From the NCBI RefSeq assembly GCF_002631205.1, contig NZ_PDLO01000001.1, positions 248,001 through 312,000 of the forward strand: a DNA stretch of 64,000 nucleotides, in the 5' to 3' direction. Shown here piece after piece: positions 51,464 through 59,804 of the stretch. The DNA is from Neolewinella marina (GTDB lineage: Bacteria > Bacteroidota > Bacteroidia > Chitinophagales > Saprospiraceae). Within the stretch, counting starts at the first letter, position 1; each line of letters begins with the position of its first letter. Under the pieces are notes generated by a model. It saw nothing but the letters and a program-made list of their open reading frames with translations. It was not told where the DNA came from and did no database searches. Made by a program: the position numbers and the translations under genes.

Positions 51464-51808
51464 GTCCATCACGGTTACCACGCCCTCCACCGGCGCGTCC
51501 CGGTCGGGGGCAATAAGCATGCTGTACCCCCGCCCTCCACGCGGCTGCAGTTGAGCTTCCAGTTCCTCAGAAGTGATCCGACGGTCATTGAAGAAGAATG
51601 ACCCTTCCGCGTCGATCCGCACTTCATCCAGGCGTTCGGTAGAGGGGCTGGCCGGGGTATCGGCGCGCCCCGGAAGTTTCAGGTTAAGGGCGTTGGGGGC
51701 TACCACCGTAGAGGTGAGCATGAAGAAGATGAGCAGCAGGAAGATGATGTCCGTAAGGGAGGACATATTGAATTCCGCGCTGACTTTTGATCGCTTTTTC
51801 AGGGCCAT
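51416..51808 (-). CDS. exbD: ExbD/TolR-family biopolymer transport protein (second copy)
   Basis: A 130-residue protein with one N-terminal transmembrane helix: EFNMSSLTDIIFLLLIFFML (12-31), with the conserved Asp20 that carries protons in ExbD, then a periplasmic domain. Last gene of exbB-exbD-exbD, which powers TonB-dependent uptake or a related energy-transducing complex. Eleven bases after the other exbD. Confidence 0.95.
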   Translation of the reverse strand: MALKKRSKVSAEFNMSSLTDIIFLLLIFFMLTSTVVAPNALNLKLPGRADTPASPSTERLDEVRIDAEGSFFFNDRRITSEELEAQLQPRGGRGYSMLIAPDRDAPVEGVVTVMDLAMRLDINGVLAAEE

Positions 51809-51819
51809 GGGAGGGAGGA

Positions 51820-52221
51820 TTATCCGCGTCGCGGCTGGGTGGCAATGATGGCGCGGGCCCGGTGCTGGGCCGCCAGGTTCATCAGCGGGGTGATGCGGTT
51901 GAAGGGTACGCCGGTTTCGGCAACGATGGTCACCGTGGCATCATCCTGGTTATCCGCCTGATCCAGGGCGTCGCTGAGGGCCTGGGCCACGGCCGCACCG
52001 CGGACTTCCACATTGTTAACGCGCACTACCCCGCCCTTCTCCAGCTCCACGACGATATTCGTGGGCGCCACGGTCTGGCTGTCGGACTCCGGCAGGTCGA
52101 AGGGCCGGATCTGCACGAAGTTGGAGGTCAGCATGAAGAAAATGAGCAACAGGAAGATGATGTCCGTCAGGGAGGACATATTGAATTGGGCGTTGGCCCG
52201 GTTGGATCGTTTGAGTCCCAT
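51820..52221 (-). CDS. exbD: ExbD/TolR-family biopolymer transport protein (first copy)
   Basis: A 133-residue protein: cytoplasmic start MGLKRSNRANAQF, helix NMSSLTDIIFLLLIFFMLTS (14-33) with the proton-carrying Asp, then a longer periplasmic domain than its partner. The near-identical helices of the two exbD genes with divergent periplasmic parts suggest a heteromeric ExbD pair. 46 bases after exbB. Confidence 0.95.
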   Translation of the reverse strand: MGLKRSNRANAQFNMSSLTDIIFLLLIFFMLTSNFVQIRPFDLPESDSQTVAPTNIVVELEKGGVVRVNNVEVRGAAVAQALSDALDQADNQDDATVTIVAETGVPFNRITPLMNLAAQHRARAIIATQPRRG

Positions 52222-52267
52222 GTTGCTTGCGGATGTTGCGGAGGAGAGGTGGGGTAAGCCGAAGCGC

Positions 52268-52972
52268 CTATCCCGGTTCCTGCAGCAGGTCCATAAATTC
52301 GGTGGTGGAGCGCTCCATCTTGTACACTACCCGTTCCACCTGGGCCACCAGCAGGTTGTAGCCGACGAAGGCCAGAATGCCGATGAAGAGGCCGGCGGCG
52401 GTCGTCAGCAGCGCCGAGTAGATGCCTCCCGCCAGTACGTCGGGCGTGATGTTCTGGGCGTTCGACATCTCGTAGAAGGCATTGATCATCCCCGTTACCG
52501 TACCGAAGAACCCGATCATGGGTGCAGCGCCGGCAATGCTGGCCAGGGTGCTGAGCCCCTTCTCCAGACGGAAAACCTCCAGGTTGCCTACGTTCTCTAC
52601 CGCGGCATCGATGTCGCGCAGGGGGCGGCCGATGCGCTGCAGTCCCTTGTCGACCATCCGGGCCACCGGACTGTCGGTGGTCGTGCAGAGGGCACGGGCG
52701 TTGGCCATGTTTCCGGTGGAAATTTCCCGACGGATCCTTTCCATGAACCCTTCATCGTCGGCACCCGCCGCCTTGATGGTGATGTAGCGCTCGGAGAAGA
52801 TGTAGAGGCCGATGATGAAGAGCAGGATCAGGATACCGACGATGATCATGGTCAGCATTCCCGACTGCAGCAGCACGTCAAGCAAGCTCTCGCTTTCCAC
52901 GACGGGTTCCAGGGGGTCAAGGTTAAGATCGCCCTGCGCTTGCAGGAGAAGGACAAAGTGGTTCAGAAACAT
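52268..52972 (-). CDS. exbB: MotA/TolQ/ExbB proton-channel family protein
   Basis: A 234-residue inner-membrane protein with three helices: around 38-58 (MLTMIIVGILILLFIIGLYI), around 147-165 and around 185-205. The conserved ExbB signature GAAPMIGFFGTVTGMINAFY (149-168) is present. Forms the proton channel with ExbD to energise TonB or a T9SS-linked machine. First gene of the trio. Divergent from the 53129 lipoprotein, with a 156-base promoter region between. Confidence 0.94.
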   Translation of the reverse strand: MFLNHFVLLLQAQGDLNLDPLEPVVESESLLDVLLQSGMLTMIIVGILILLFIIGLYIFSERYITIKAAGADDEGFMERIRREISTGNMANARALCTTTDSPVARMVDKGLQRIGRPLRDIDAAVENVGNLEVFRLEKGLSTLASIAGAAPMIGFFGTVTGMINAFYEMSNAQNITPDVLAGGIYSALLTTAAGLFIGILAFVGYNLLVAQVERVVYKMERSTTEFMDLLQEPG

Positions 52973-53103
52973 TCGGGTTGCTTTAGCGCTTGCTTAACGA
53001 CGCCCACCGTCGGGATATGTTAGGCAGCTGCCCACAAAAGTAAAAAAATTGACCGGCCACGCTCCCTTCCCGCAATCCGCCCCCGCCATGTGGAGCCCTT
53101 GGG

Positions 53104-53111
53104 TATCTTTG
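53104..53111 (+). promoter_or_regulatory. -7 promoter element for the 53129-58767 run
   Basis: TATCTTTG, exact to TAnnTTTG, 17 bases before the ATG at 53129. Likely drives the five closely spaced genes that follow. Confidence 0.5.
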
Positions 53112-53128
53112 CGGCCTAAATTATTACC

Positions 53129-53614
53129 ATGCGTTTGATTTATTCAGGACTTTGCTTATTTCTAACCCTGATGGCCTGCGGTTCCGATGGACGGGACGGG
53201 TTCAAGTCGCTGGATCTTACCCAGTACAACGTTCCGGTGACCATCCAGGCCCCCGACAGCGCCAAGGTGACCGCCTCCAACCTTTCCGGAGTAATCGACG
53301 ACATCACCATTAAGAGCCCGGCCGACCGCTTCGCTATCCAGGTACTCGCCAGCAACGCCAGCACCAATGATATGGCCCGCCTGAAGGCCGAAGAACTGGA
53401 GTACGTCCGCGACAACCGCTACTTCGAGCGAATCGTCCGCGAAGAACCCCAGGGGTTCATCTTCGAAAACCGAATCGATACCACCAGTGCCTACGGCTTC
53501 CGCTACATCGTTTACCGCGGTGACCGGGAGTTCGTCTTTCAGAACTCCTTCGACGGGGTGTTCACCCTGCCCGAAGTTGAAACCATGTACGAGAGCGTCA
53601 AACCCGCCAAATAG
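53129..53614 (+). CDS. Lipoprotein of unknown function before the DUF368 gene
   Basis: A 161-residue lipoprotein (lipobox LMAC, Cys17). No family recognised. The mature protein has a beta-rich pattern (YNVPVTIQAPDSAKVTASNL, then GVIDDITIKSPADRFAIQVL) and ends in a helix (PEVETMYESVKP). It ends directly at the first base of the DUF368 gene's ATG, so it is co-transcribed and may act with that transporter. Confidence 0.82.
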   Translation: MRLIYSGLCLFLTLMACGSDGRDGFKSLDLTQYNVPVTIQAPDSAKVTASNLSGVIDDITIKSPADRFAIQVLASNASTNDMARLKAEELEYVRDNRYFERIVREEPQGFIFENRIDTTSAYGFRYIVYRGDREFVFQNSFDGVFTLPEVETMYESVKPAK

Positions 53615-54586
53615 ATGAACCTTTCCCTGATCTTAAAAGGTATGGCCATGGGCATCGCCGAAGCCATTCCCGGCGTCAGCGGCGGTACCATAGCTTTCAT
53701 CACGGGCATCTACGAGCGATTGCTGGAGGCCATCGGCTCCATCCTCGGCACCCGCGTGGCCGGCACCTTCCGCCGCGAGGGATTTCGCCCGGCCTGGCAC
53801 GCCGCCGACGGGGCGTTTCTGCTGCAGCTGGGCCTGGGCATGGTCATCGGACTCGGCATTGCCGTGGTGGCCATCACCTCCCTGCTCGAGAATTACCCCC
53901 CGGTGGTCTGGGCCTTCTTTTTCGGCCTCATCGTGAGTTCCGCCATCTACGTAGCCCGGCAGATCCGGCGTTGGGGCAAGTCGGCCGTCACCCTGCTGAT
54001 CGTCGGTGCCGTTTTCGCCTACTTTCTCACAACCATCAATCCCCTCGCGGGCAGCACCTCCCCCTTGTTGGTTTTCTTCTCGGGGGTAGTCGCCATCTCC
54101 GCCCTCATTCTACCCGGCGTATCGGGCAGTTTCATCCTCGTACTCCTGGGCATGTACACCGTGGTTTTCGGGGCCGTGCGCGGGGTGGCCAGTGGTGAGG
54201 AAGGGGCACTTACGATCGTAGCATTCTTCGCCATCGGTTGTATCGTGGGCCTGGCGGCCTTCTCCCGCCTGCTCACCTGGACCTTCAAGACCTACCCCGA
54301 CCGGACCTTCGCCCTCCTCACCGGTTTCATGCTGGGCTCCCTGAACCAGCTCTGGCCCTGGCGAAATGCCATCACCACCCGCATCGACAGCAGCGGGGAA
54401 GAGGTTGCGGTGCTGGAAGCACGGGTACTACCGGCCCAGTACCTCGGCGGAGAACCTTACGTACTGGCCGTAGTCCTGGCCATGTCCGCCGGTCTCGCCC
54501 TGGTCTTCCTCCTGGAAGCCTTCGCTACCCAGAAGCAAACCGAGGAAAGTGAGAACCTCACCTCAGGCACTTCCCATAACGACTGA
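53615..54586 (+). CDS. DUF368 (PopT-type undecaprenyl-phosphate transporter) membrane protein
   Basis: A 323-residue inner-membrane protein with about eight to nine helices. The family signature GMAMGIAEAIPGVSGGTIAF (9-28) and its repeat-related LILPGVSGSFILVLLG near 165 show the internal two-fold symmetry of DUF368. Members (PopT) recycle undecaprenyl phosphate across the membrane for wall and glycan synthesis. The charged C-terminal tail (EESENLTSG) is cytoplasmic. Follows the lipoprotein gene without a gap and precedes aroE by three bases. Confidence 0.92.
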   Translation: MNLSLILKGMAMGIAEAIPGVSGGTIAFITGIYERLLEAIGSILGTRVAGTFRREGFRPAWHAADGAFLLQLGLGMVIGLGIAVVAITSLLENYPPVVWAFFFGLIVSSAIYVARQIRRWGKSAVTLLIVGAVFAYFLTTINPLAGSTSPLLVFFSGVVAISALILPGVSGSFILVLLGMYTVVFGAVRGVASGEEGALTIVAFFAIGCIVGLAAFSRLLTWTFKTYPDRTFALLTGFMLGSLNQLWPWRNAITTRIDSSGEEVAVLEARVLPAQYLGGEPYVLAVVLAMSAGLALVFLLEAFATQKQTEESENLTSGTSHND

Positions 54587-54589
54587 CCA

Positions 54590-55348
54590 ATGCCCACCTT
54601 CGGCCTCCTGGGTTACCCCCTTTCCCATTCCTTCAGCCGCGGTTACTTCACGGCGAAGTTTGCCGACCTGGGCCTTTCGGACACCCACCGCTACCTGAAC
54701 TTCGAGATCCCGACGCTCGAAGACTTTCAGAAAATTCTGGATGAGTACCCAGACCTGCGGGGGTTGAACGTGACCATTCCTCACAAGCAGGGAGTGGTGG
54801 CGCTACTCGATGCCATTGATCCGGCGGCCGAACGGATCGGGGCAGTCAACACCATCCTCATCGAGGACGGGAAAACCCGGGGTTTCAACACCGACTACCT
54901 GGGCTTCCGCGATGACCTCCTCGCCCAGCTCCGTTCCCAGCAGCGGTTTACCAACCTGCGGGGGCAGTCCGCACTGATTCTCGGCAGCGGAGGCGCCGCC
55001 CTGGCGGTCCGGGAGGCCCTCCTCGACCTGTCGGTCAAGCCGGTCACGGTCAGCCGCTCCGCCCGGGCCGGACAACTTTCCTACGCGGACCTCGACCGGG
55101 ATACGCTGACGACCCACCGGCTGATCGTCAACACCACCCCCCTGGGCATGTACCCCCAGGTGGAAACCGCCCCCGAAATCCCCTACGAACTCCTCACTCC
55201 CGCCCATTTCTGCTACGACCTGATCTACAATCCGGCCGAGACACGTTTCATGCGACTCGCCCGGGGCGCGGGCGCGGGTGCCGCCAACGGCATGGGTATG
55301 CTGCACTCCCAAGCCGAAGCTGCCTGGAACATCTGGACCGCCGAATAA
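54590..55348 (+). CDS. aroE: Shikimate dehydrogenase
   Basis: Reduces 3-dehydroshikimate with NADPH in aromatic amino acid synthesis. A 252-residue protein: FGLLGYPLSHSFSRGYF (4-20), GLNVTIPHKQGV with the catalytic Lys (near 61-72), NTDYLGF with the partner Asp (near 101-107), the glycine-rich LILGSGGAALAV (near 130) and a C-terminal GMGMLHSQAEAAW. Length and order are normal. In a run with DUF368 and a sialate esterase. Confidence 0.96.
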   Translation: MPTFGLLGYPLSHSFSRGYFTAKFADLGLSDTHRYLNFEIPTLEDFQKILDEYPDLRGLNVTIPHKQGVVALLDAIDPAAERIGAVNTILIEDGKTRGFNTDYLGFRDDLLAQLRSQQRFTNLRGQSALILGSGGAALAVREALLDLSVKPVTVSRSARAGQLSYADLDRDTLTTHRLIVNTTPLGMYPQVETAPEIPYELLTPAHFCYDLIYNPAETRFMRLARGAGAGAANGMGMLHSQAEAAWNIWTAE

Positions 55349-55381
55349 TTGCGATATTCCACGATCAACAACCCCCTGATC

Positions 55382-57337
55382 GTGCGCCCACTCCTCTTTT
55401 TCCTTGGCCTGATGCTCACCGGAGCCCTCACGGCCCAGGAGCTCTCCCTTTTCGAAGTGTTCACCGATGGAGCCGTGCTGCAGCGCGACGTGAACCACCC
55501 CGTCTGGGGTTGGGGTAAGCCGAACCGCAAGGTCACCGTTACCCTTGATGGAGTTCCCCTGACGACCCGCGCCGACCGGCAGGGGCAGTGGCGAATCTCA
55601 CTACCATCTATGGAAGCCGGGGGTCCCCACTCCCTCACTGTTACCGACGGCCGCAGTTCCCACAGGCTGGAAGACATTTACTTTGGCGACGTATACCTGC
55701 TCTCCGGCCAATCCAACATGGAATGGCGGTTGGCCCAATCCGACTTGGATGGCACCCGCGCCCGCGCCATTGCCGACCCGCTGATTCGCCAGGTGCTGGT
55801 TTCCAAGACCTCCCGCCCCGTCCCCGGGAACCACCTAAAACTGGACGCCCCCTGGAAGCCGGGGACGGCGGAGGAAATGGCCGGATTCAGCGGGGTCGGC
55901 GCCTACTTTGCCCATTACCTGCGGCAGGCAGGGGTGGAAGTTCCCATCGGCCTGCTCCACTCTAGTTGGGGGGGCAGCCGGATAGAAGCCTGGTTACCCG
56001 CTACCGCCCTCGACCCCACCGACCTGGCCTCCACCACTAAGCGGGAAGCCGAGCGCATGGCCGCTGCCCAGACTGTGGACCGATTCTTCCAGGAGTCCTT
56101 CCCCGGAGAAAACCCGCCCACCGATGACATGGGCAAGGAACTGGGCTACCTGGCGGCGGAGACGGATCTCGGTACCTGGGCTACCATGGAAGTCCCGGGG
56201 CTATGGGAGGGCAATGGTTACCCCGATGTGGATGGCGTTTTTTACTTCCGCCGCAACTTTAGCCTTACGGAGGAGCAGGCATCCGGCCCGGCGACCCTGC
56301 ACCTGGGCCCCATCGATGATGGTGACGAAACGTACGTAAATGGACAGGCCGTAGGCAGCACTCCTAACGCCTACGCCGAGGACAGGAAATATTCGATCGC
56401 CGCCCATCAATTGCGGCCGGGCGATAACGTCCTGGCCGTGCGCGTGACCGACACCGGTGGTGGCGGAGGATTCCACGGAGCTCCCGATTCGCTCTACCTG
56501 CAAGCAGCGAATGGCGACCGCGTTCCCCTGGCCGGTAACTACCACTACCGCATCGGTGCCTTCCGCCGGGCGGACGGTCGGGCGAACCACACCCCTACCC
56601 TCTTATACAATGCCATGATCGCGCCGCTGCAGGATTGGCCCCTTACCGGGGTACTGTGGTACCAGGGTGAGTCGAACGCCGGACCGGAAGATGCCCCCCG
56701 CTACGGCGCCCAGATGCGGTCGCTCGTCCATTCCTGGCGCGATCAGCTCGGCGGGAGGAGGGATAGCCTGCCCTTCTATTGGGTGCAACTGGCCAACTAC
56801 CAGCCGGCTCCCCAGTCGCCTGACGAGCCCGGCTGGGCGATCATCCGGGCGCAGCAGACCTCGGCCCTGGACGTGCCCCGTACCGGCCAGGCCATCATCA
56901 CCGACATCGGGGAAGCGGACGACATCCACCCGGAAAACAAGTGGGAAGTCGGACGCCGGCTGTCGCTCCATGCCCTACGGGATATCTACGGCCAGGAGGT
57001 GCAAGCCGCCAGCCCCCGGGCGACCGCCCTGGAAGTATCGGATCACCACGCCATTGTGCGGTTCACCGATGTGGGGTCGGGCCTTGCCCTGCGTCATCGG
57101 TTCGCGGATCGCTATCCGCTGGTAGGTTCCCTCACCGTCCAGGACACGTCCGGGAAGTGGCACTGGGCGGTAGGTACGCTGGCACCGGACGAAAACGCGG
57201 TGATCGTCCTCCACCCACCCGGCAGCCGCATCCGGAAGGTCCGCTACGCCTGGTTCAACAATCCCGACGACGCCAACCTTTTTTCGCGGGACGGACTGCC
57301 GGTAACCCCCTTTGAAATTGAGGAGGGCAAGGAATAG
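55382..57337 (+). CDS. Sialate O-acetylesterase-family SGNH hydrolase, exported
   Basis: A 651-residue enzyme from a GTG at 55382, which gives a signal peptide (MRPLLFFLGLMLTGALTAQ); a TTG at 55349, touching the aroE stop, is the alternative start. The N-terminal beta-domain is followed by DVYLLSGQSNMEWRLAQSDL with the nucleophile Ser, a GH2-like jelly-roll insert (DETYVNGQAVGSTPN, then RPGDNVLAVRVTD), then GVLWYQGESNAGPED and TDIGEADDIHPENKWEVG with the Asp/His pair. Removes acetyl groups from sialic acid or other sugars; likely periplasmic. Confidence 0.93.
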   Translation: MRPLLFFLGLMLTGALTAQELSLFEVFTDGAVLQRDVNHPVWGWGKPNRKVTVTLDGVPLTTRADRQGQWRISLPSMEAGGPHSLTVTDGRSSHRLEDIYFGDVYLLSGQSNMEWRLAQSDLDGTRARAIADPLIRQVLVSKTSRPVPGNHLKLDAPWKPGTAEEMAGFSGVGAYFAHYLRQAGVEVPIGLLHSSWGGSRIEAWLPATALDPTDLASTTKREAERMAAAQTVDRFFQESFPGENPPTDDMGKELGYLAAETDLGTWATMEVPGLWEGNGYPDVDGVFYFRRNFSLTEEQASGPATLHLGPIDDGDETYVNGQAVGSTPNAYAEDRKYSIAAHQLRPGDNVLAVRVTDTGGGGGFHGAPDSLYLQAANGDRVPLAGNYHYRIGAFRRADGRANHTPTLLYNAMIAPLQDWPLTGVLWYQGESNAGPEDAPRYGAQMRSLVHSWRDQLGGRRDSLPFYWVQLANYQPAPQSPDEPGWAIIRAQQTSALDVPRTGQAIITDIGEADDIHPENKWEVGRRLSLHALRDIYGQEVQAASPRATALEVSDHHAIVRFTDVGSGLALRHRFADRYPLVGSLTVQDTSGKWHWAVGTLAPDENAVIVLHPPGSRIRKVRYAWFNNPDDANLFSRDGLPVTPFEIEEGKE

Positions 57338-57357
57338 AACCCGGGGAACGTCGTAGA

Positions 57358-58767
57358 TTGGCGCCCTTGAAACTTAGTACCTCATACCGTAGCATTTGGA
57401 ACATCAGCCTTCCGATCATCATCGGAAGTGCCGCCCAGAATGTGGTGGCCATGACGGACTCGATCTTTCTGTACTACCGCAGTGAGGAGGACTTTGCCGC
57501 CATCGGCTTCGTTGCCGCTTTCTACATCATTGTAGCCGCCATCGGTTTTGGCTTCAGTCGCGGCGGGCAGATCCTCATCGCCCACTACACCGGCAAGGAC
57601 AAGCCCAACGCGGTGGGGCGCGCCTTTTACAGTACGGTGTACTTCGAACTGGTGCTGGCCCTGGCCTTGTTTCTCTTCATGACCTACGGAGCGTACTGGC
57701 TGTTTGCCATGCTGGTGGATTCGGACGTCATTTTCTACAAGTCCCTGGAATACCTGGACACCCGCAAATGGGGGGTATTTGCCAGCTACCTCGGCGTGGC
57801 GTGTATGGCCCTGTACACCGGAATTGCCCGACCGGTCTTTATCATCGTGGACACGTTTATCCTGGCCGCGACAAACATCTTTCTCGACCGTGCCCTGATC
57901 TTCGGGATGTATGGCTTCCCGGAGATGGGGATCGCCGGGGCGGGGCTGGCCAGCACGATTGCCGAGTACGTGGCCCTGGTAGTCTTCCTGGTCTATATGG
58001 TTTTCGACCGGCAGAACCGCCAATACCTGCGCGGGAAACTGCCGCGGTGGGACAAGAAGATGATCCGCGAGATCGTCGGTCTTTCGGTGCCTATCGTGGC
58101 CATGTCCATCGTCGGACTGGGCAGTGCCTTTTTCTTCTTCGGGCTGGTGGAAAACTTCGGGGAGCGGGACCTGGCGGTGACCAATATCGTGCGCATTGCC
58201 TACCTCATCCTTAGCATTCCGGCCTGGGGCTTTTGTACCGGCATCAATACCCTGGTGAGCTACTTCGTCGGCCGTGGCGAGCGCTACAATGTCAAGATTG
58301 TCCTCTGGAAAACCGCCTACCTCTGTCTCGGGGTTTCCCTGGCGATGGGGCTGCCCATCATCCTTTTCCCCCGGGAGGTGCTGTACCCGCTGCTGGGCGA
58401 TGAACGGGCCTACCTGATCGAAGCGGCCTACCCTGTCTTTTGGGTACTGCTGGGCATCCTCTTCACCTTCAGCTTCGGCAGCATCTTCTTCAACGGCTTG
58501 ATCGGCGCGGGGCAAACCAAGAAGGCCCTGCTCTACCAGACCTTCTGCGCGCTGGTGTATATGGTTCTCGTCTTCCTGGTCGTACGCAGTGGCTGGGGCA
58601 ACCTGACGATGGCCTGGAGCACGGAGATTGTCTACTGGGTGCTGATGTTCGGCTTGAGCTGGCGCTATTTCCGCAAACCCCGGTGGCGCAATACTTCCGC
58701 CCCCCGCCCTCTGGCATCTAGGACGGCGCCCACCGCCGAGGACCAGGAAAAAAGGCCCGTCCCCTAA
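57358..58767 (+). CDS. MATE-family efflux transporter
   Basis: A 469-residue, 12-helix membrane protein of the multidrug and toxin extrusion family (SIWNISLPIIIGSAAQNVVA (13-32), then GFSRGGQILIAHYTGKDKPN, repeated in the second half as IPAWGFCTGINTLVSYFVGR). Uses a Na+ or H+ gradient; substrate unknown. The start is a TTG at 57358; a second TTG at 57367 (MKLSTSYRSIW) is equally likely, and a weak -7-like TAGATTGG overlaps this region. Last gene of the five-gene run; its 3' end faces the ATP synthase operon. Confidence 0.92.
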   Translation: MAPLKLSTSYRSIWNISLPIIIGSAAQNVVAMTDSIFLYYRSEEDFAAIGFVAAFYIIVAAIGFGFSRGGQILIAHYTGKDKPNAVGRAFYSTVYFELVLALALFLFMTYGAYWLFAMLVDSDVIFYKSLEYLDTRKWGVFASYLGVACMALYTGIARPVFIIVDTFILAATNIFLDRALIFGMYGFPEMGIAGAGLASTIAEYVALVVFLVYMVFDRQNRQYLRGKLPRWDKKMIREIVGLSVPIVAMSIVGLGSAFFFFGLVENFGERDLAVTNIVRIAYLILSIPAWGFCTGINTLVSYFVGRGERYNVKIVLWKTAYLCLGVSLAMGLPIILFPREVLYPLLGDERAYLIEAAYPVFWVLLGILFTFSFGSIFFNGLIGAGQTKKALLYQTFCALVYMVLVFLVVRSGWGNLTMAWSTEIVYWVLMFGLSWRYFRKPRWRNTSAPRPLASRTAPTAEDQEKRPVP

Positions 58768-58771
58768 CAAA

Positions 58772-58806
58772 AACTGTCGCTGCACCTCGGGGGCGCAGCG
58801 ACAGTT
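58772..58806 (-). terminator. Terminator of the ATP synthase operon
   Basis: A 12-bp stem, AACTGTCGCTGC/GCAGCGACAGTT. On the minus strand it is followed by TTTTGTTAG, suited to end the atp transcript. The plus-strand tail is poor, so MATE termination here would be weaker. Confidence 0.85.
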
Positions 58807-58831
58807 CCGATAGTCGTAAAAGTAAGGTCGC

Positions 58832-59740
58832 TTAGCTGGCTTCGAGGGCGGCGGCACCACCAACGATCTCGAGGATCTCGTTGGTGATGGCTTCCTGACG
58901 GGCCTTGTTGTAGCTGATCTTCAGTTCGCGCAGCAGTTCCTGGGCGTTCTCGGTAGCCTTGTCCATGGCCGTCATCCGGGCACCGTGCTCGGAAGCGTGG
59001 GTATCCAGCAGAGCGGCCTGGAACTTGGTTTCCAGGATGCTGGGAACCAGGTAATCGAGCAGTTCTTCCTTACCGGGTTCAAAGATGTAGTCCGCCTTGT
59101 ACTTGGTACCGGTGGCGGCCTCCGCGGAGGGGTCCGGGGTGGCATCCTCAACGGGCAGGAACTGCTCGCTGGTAGCAAACTGAACGGCGGCGTTCTTGAA
59201 GCGGGCGTAGGCGATGAATACCTTGTCGTAGCGGCCCGAACGGAAACGGTTCATGAGCAGCTCCGGCACCTCGCGGGTGTTGTCGAAGCTCAGGTCGTCG
59301 AAGAGGGTCTGGAAATCGGTTACCACCTTGACGTTCTCCCGCTTGCCGTAGTGCTTGCGGAAGTACTCTGCGCCCTTGCGGCCGATGCAGATGATGTCGA
59401 GGGGTCCGCTCAGGGGGCCCATTTCCCGGATGCTGGCTTCGGCGGCCTTGATCACGTTGGTGTTGAAGGCACCGGCCAGGCCCCGGTTGGAAGTGACCAC
59501 CACCACGGCGGCACCCTCTACGGGGCGAACCTTGTTGAAGGTGGTATTCGCGTCGCCTTCCAGGTTGGTGAGGATGTTGCGCAGCATCTCGTCGAGCTTG
59601 TCGGCGTAGGGCCGCAACTCCGTGATGGCCTGCTGTGCCCGCCGCAATTTTGCCGCGGATACCATCTTCATGGCACTGGTGATCTGCTGGGTATTCTTTA
59701 CCGAGCGGATCCTTTCGCGTACTTCCTTAAGGTTTGCCAT
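58832..59740 (-). CDS. atpG: ATP synthase F1 gamma subunit
   Basis: The rotating shaft of the F1 motor. A 302-residue protein: N-terminal helix ANLKEVRERIRSVKNTQQIT (2-21), followed by SAMKMVSAAKLRRAQQA, a middle VVVTSNRGLAGAFNTN (near 81-96), and C-terminal helix MTAMDKATENAQELLRELKI (near 257-276), then NKARQEAITNEILEIVGGAA. About 15 residues longer than E. coli owing to a Pro/Asp-rich insert near 205. Last gene of the visible operon, after a stable intercistronic hairpin. Confidence 0.97.
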   Translation of the reverse strand: MANLKEVRERIRSVKNTQQITSAMKMVSAAKLRRAQQAITELRPYADKLDEMLRNILTNLEGDANTTFNKVRPVEGAAVVVVTSNRGLAGAFNTNVIKAAEASIREMGPLSGPLDIICIGRKGAEYFRKHYGKRENVKVVTDFQTLFDDLSFDNTREVPELLMNRFRSGRYDKVFIAYARFKNAAVQFATSEQFLPVEDATPDPSAEAATGTKYKADYIFEPGKEELLDYLVPSILETKFQAALLDTHASEHGARMTAMDKATENAQELLRELKISYNKARQEAITNEILEIVGGAAALEAS

Positions 59741-59765
59741 TGTAGGGGGGTGATTGCGTCATTTT

Positions 59766-59795
59766 CCCGCCGGGCCCGCGGACAGGCCCGGCGGG
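59766..59795 (-). other. Intercistronic hairpin between atpA and atpG
   Basis: CCCGCCGGGCC/GGCCCGGCGGG, an 11-bp GC-only stem with an 8-base loop. No T-run follows on either strand, so it is not an intrinsic terminator; it may stabilise or process the atp message. Confidence 0.6.
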
Positions 59796-59804
59796 GGAAT
59801 TGAT

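Noticed and set aside
57382-58863. A 493-codon open frame on the minus strand
   Set aside because: Antisense to the MATE gene and crosses the atp terminator; composition is His/Gln/Glu-rich without motifs.
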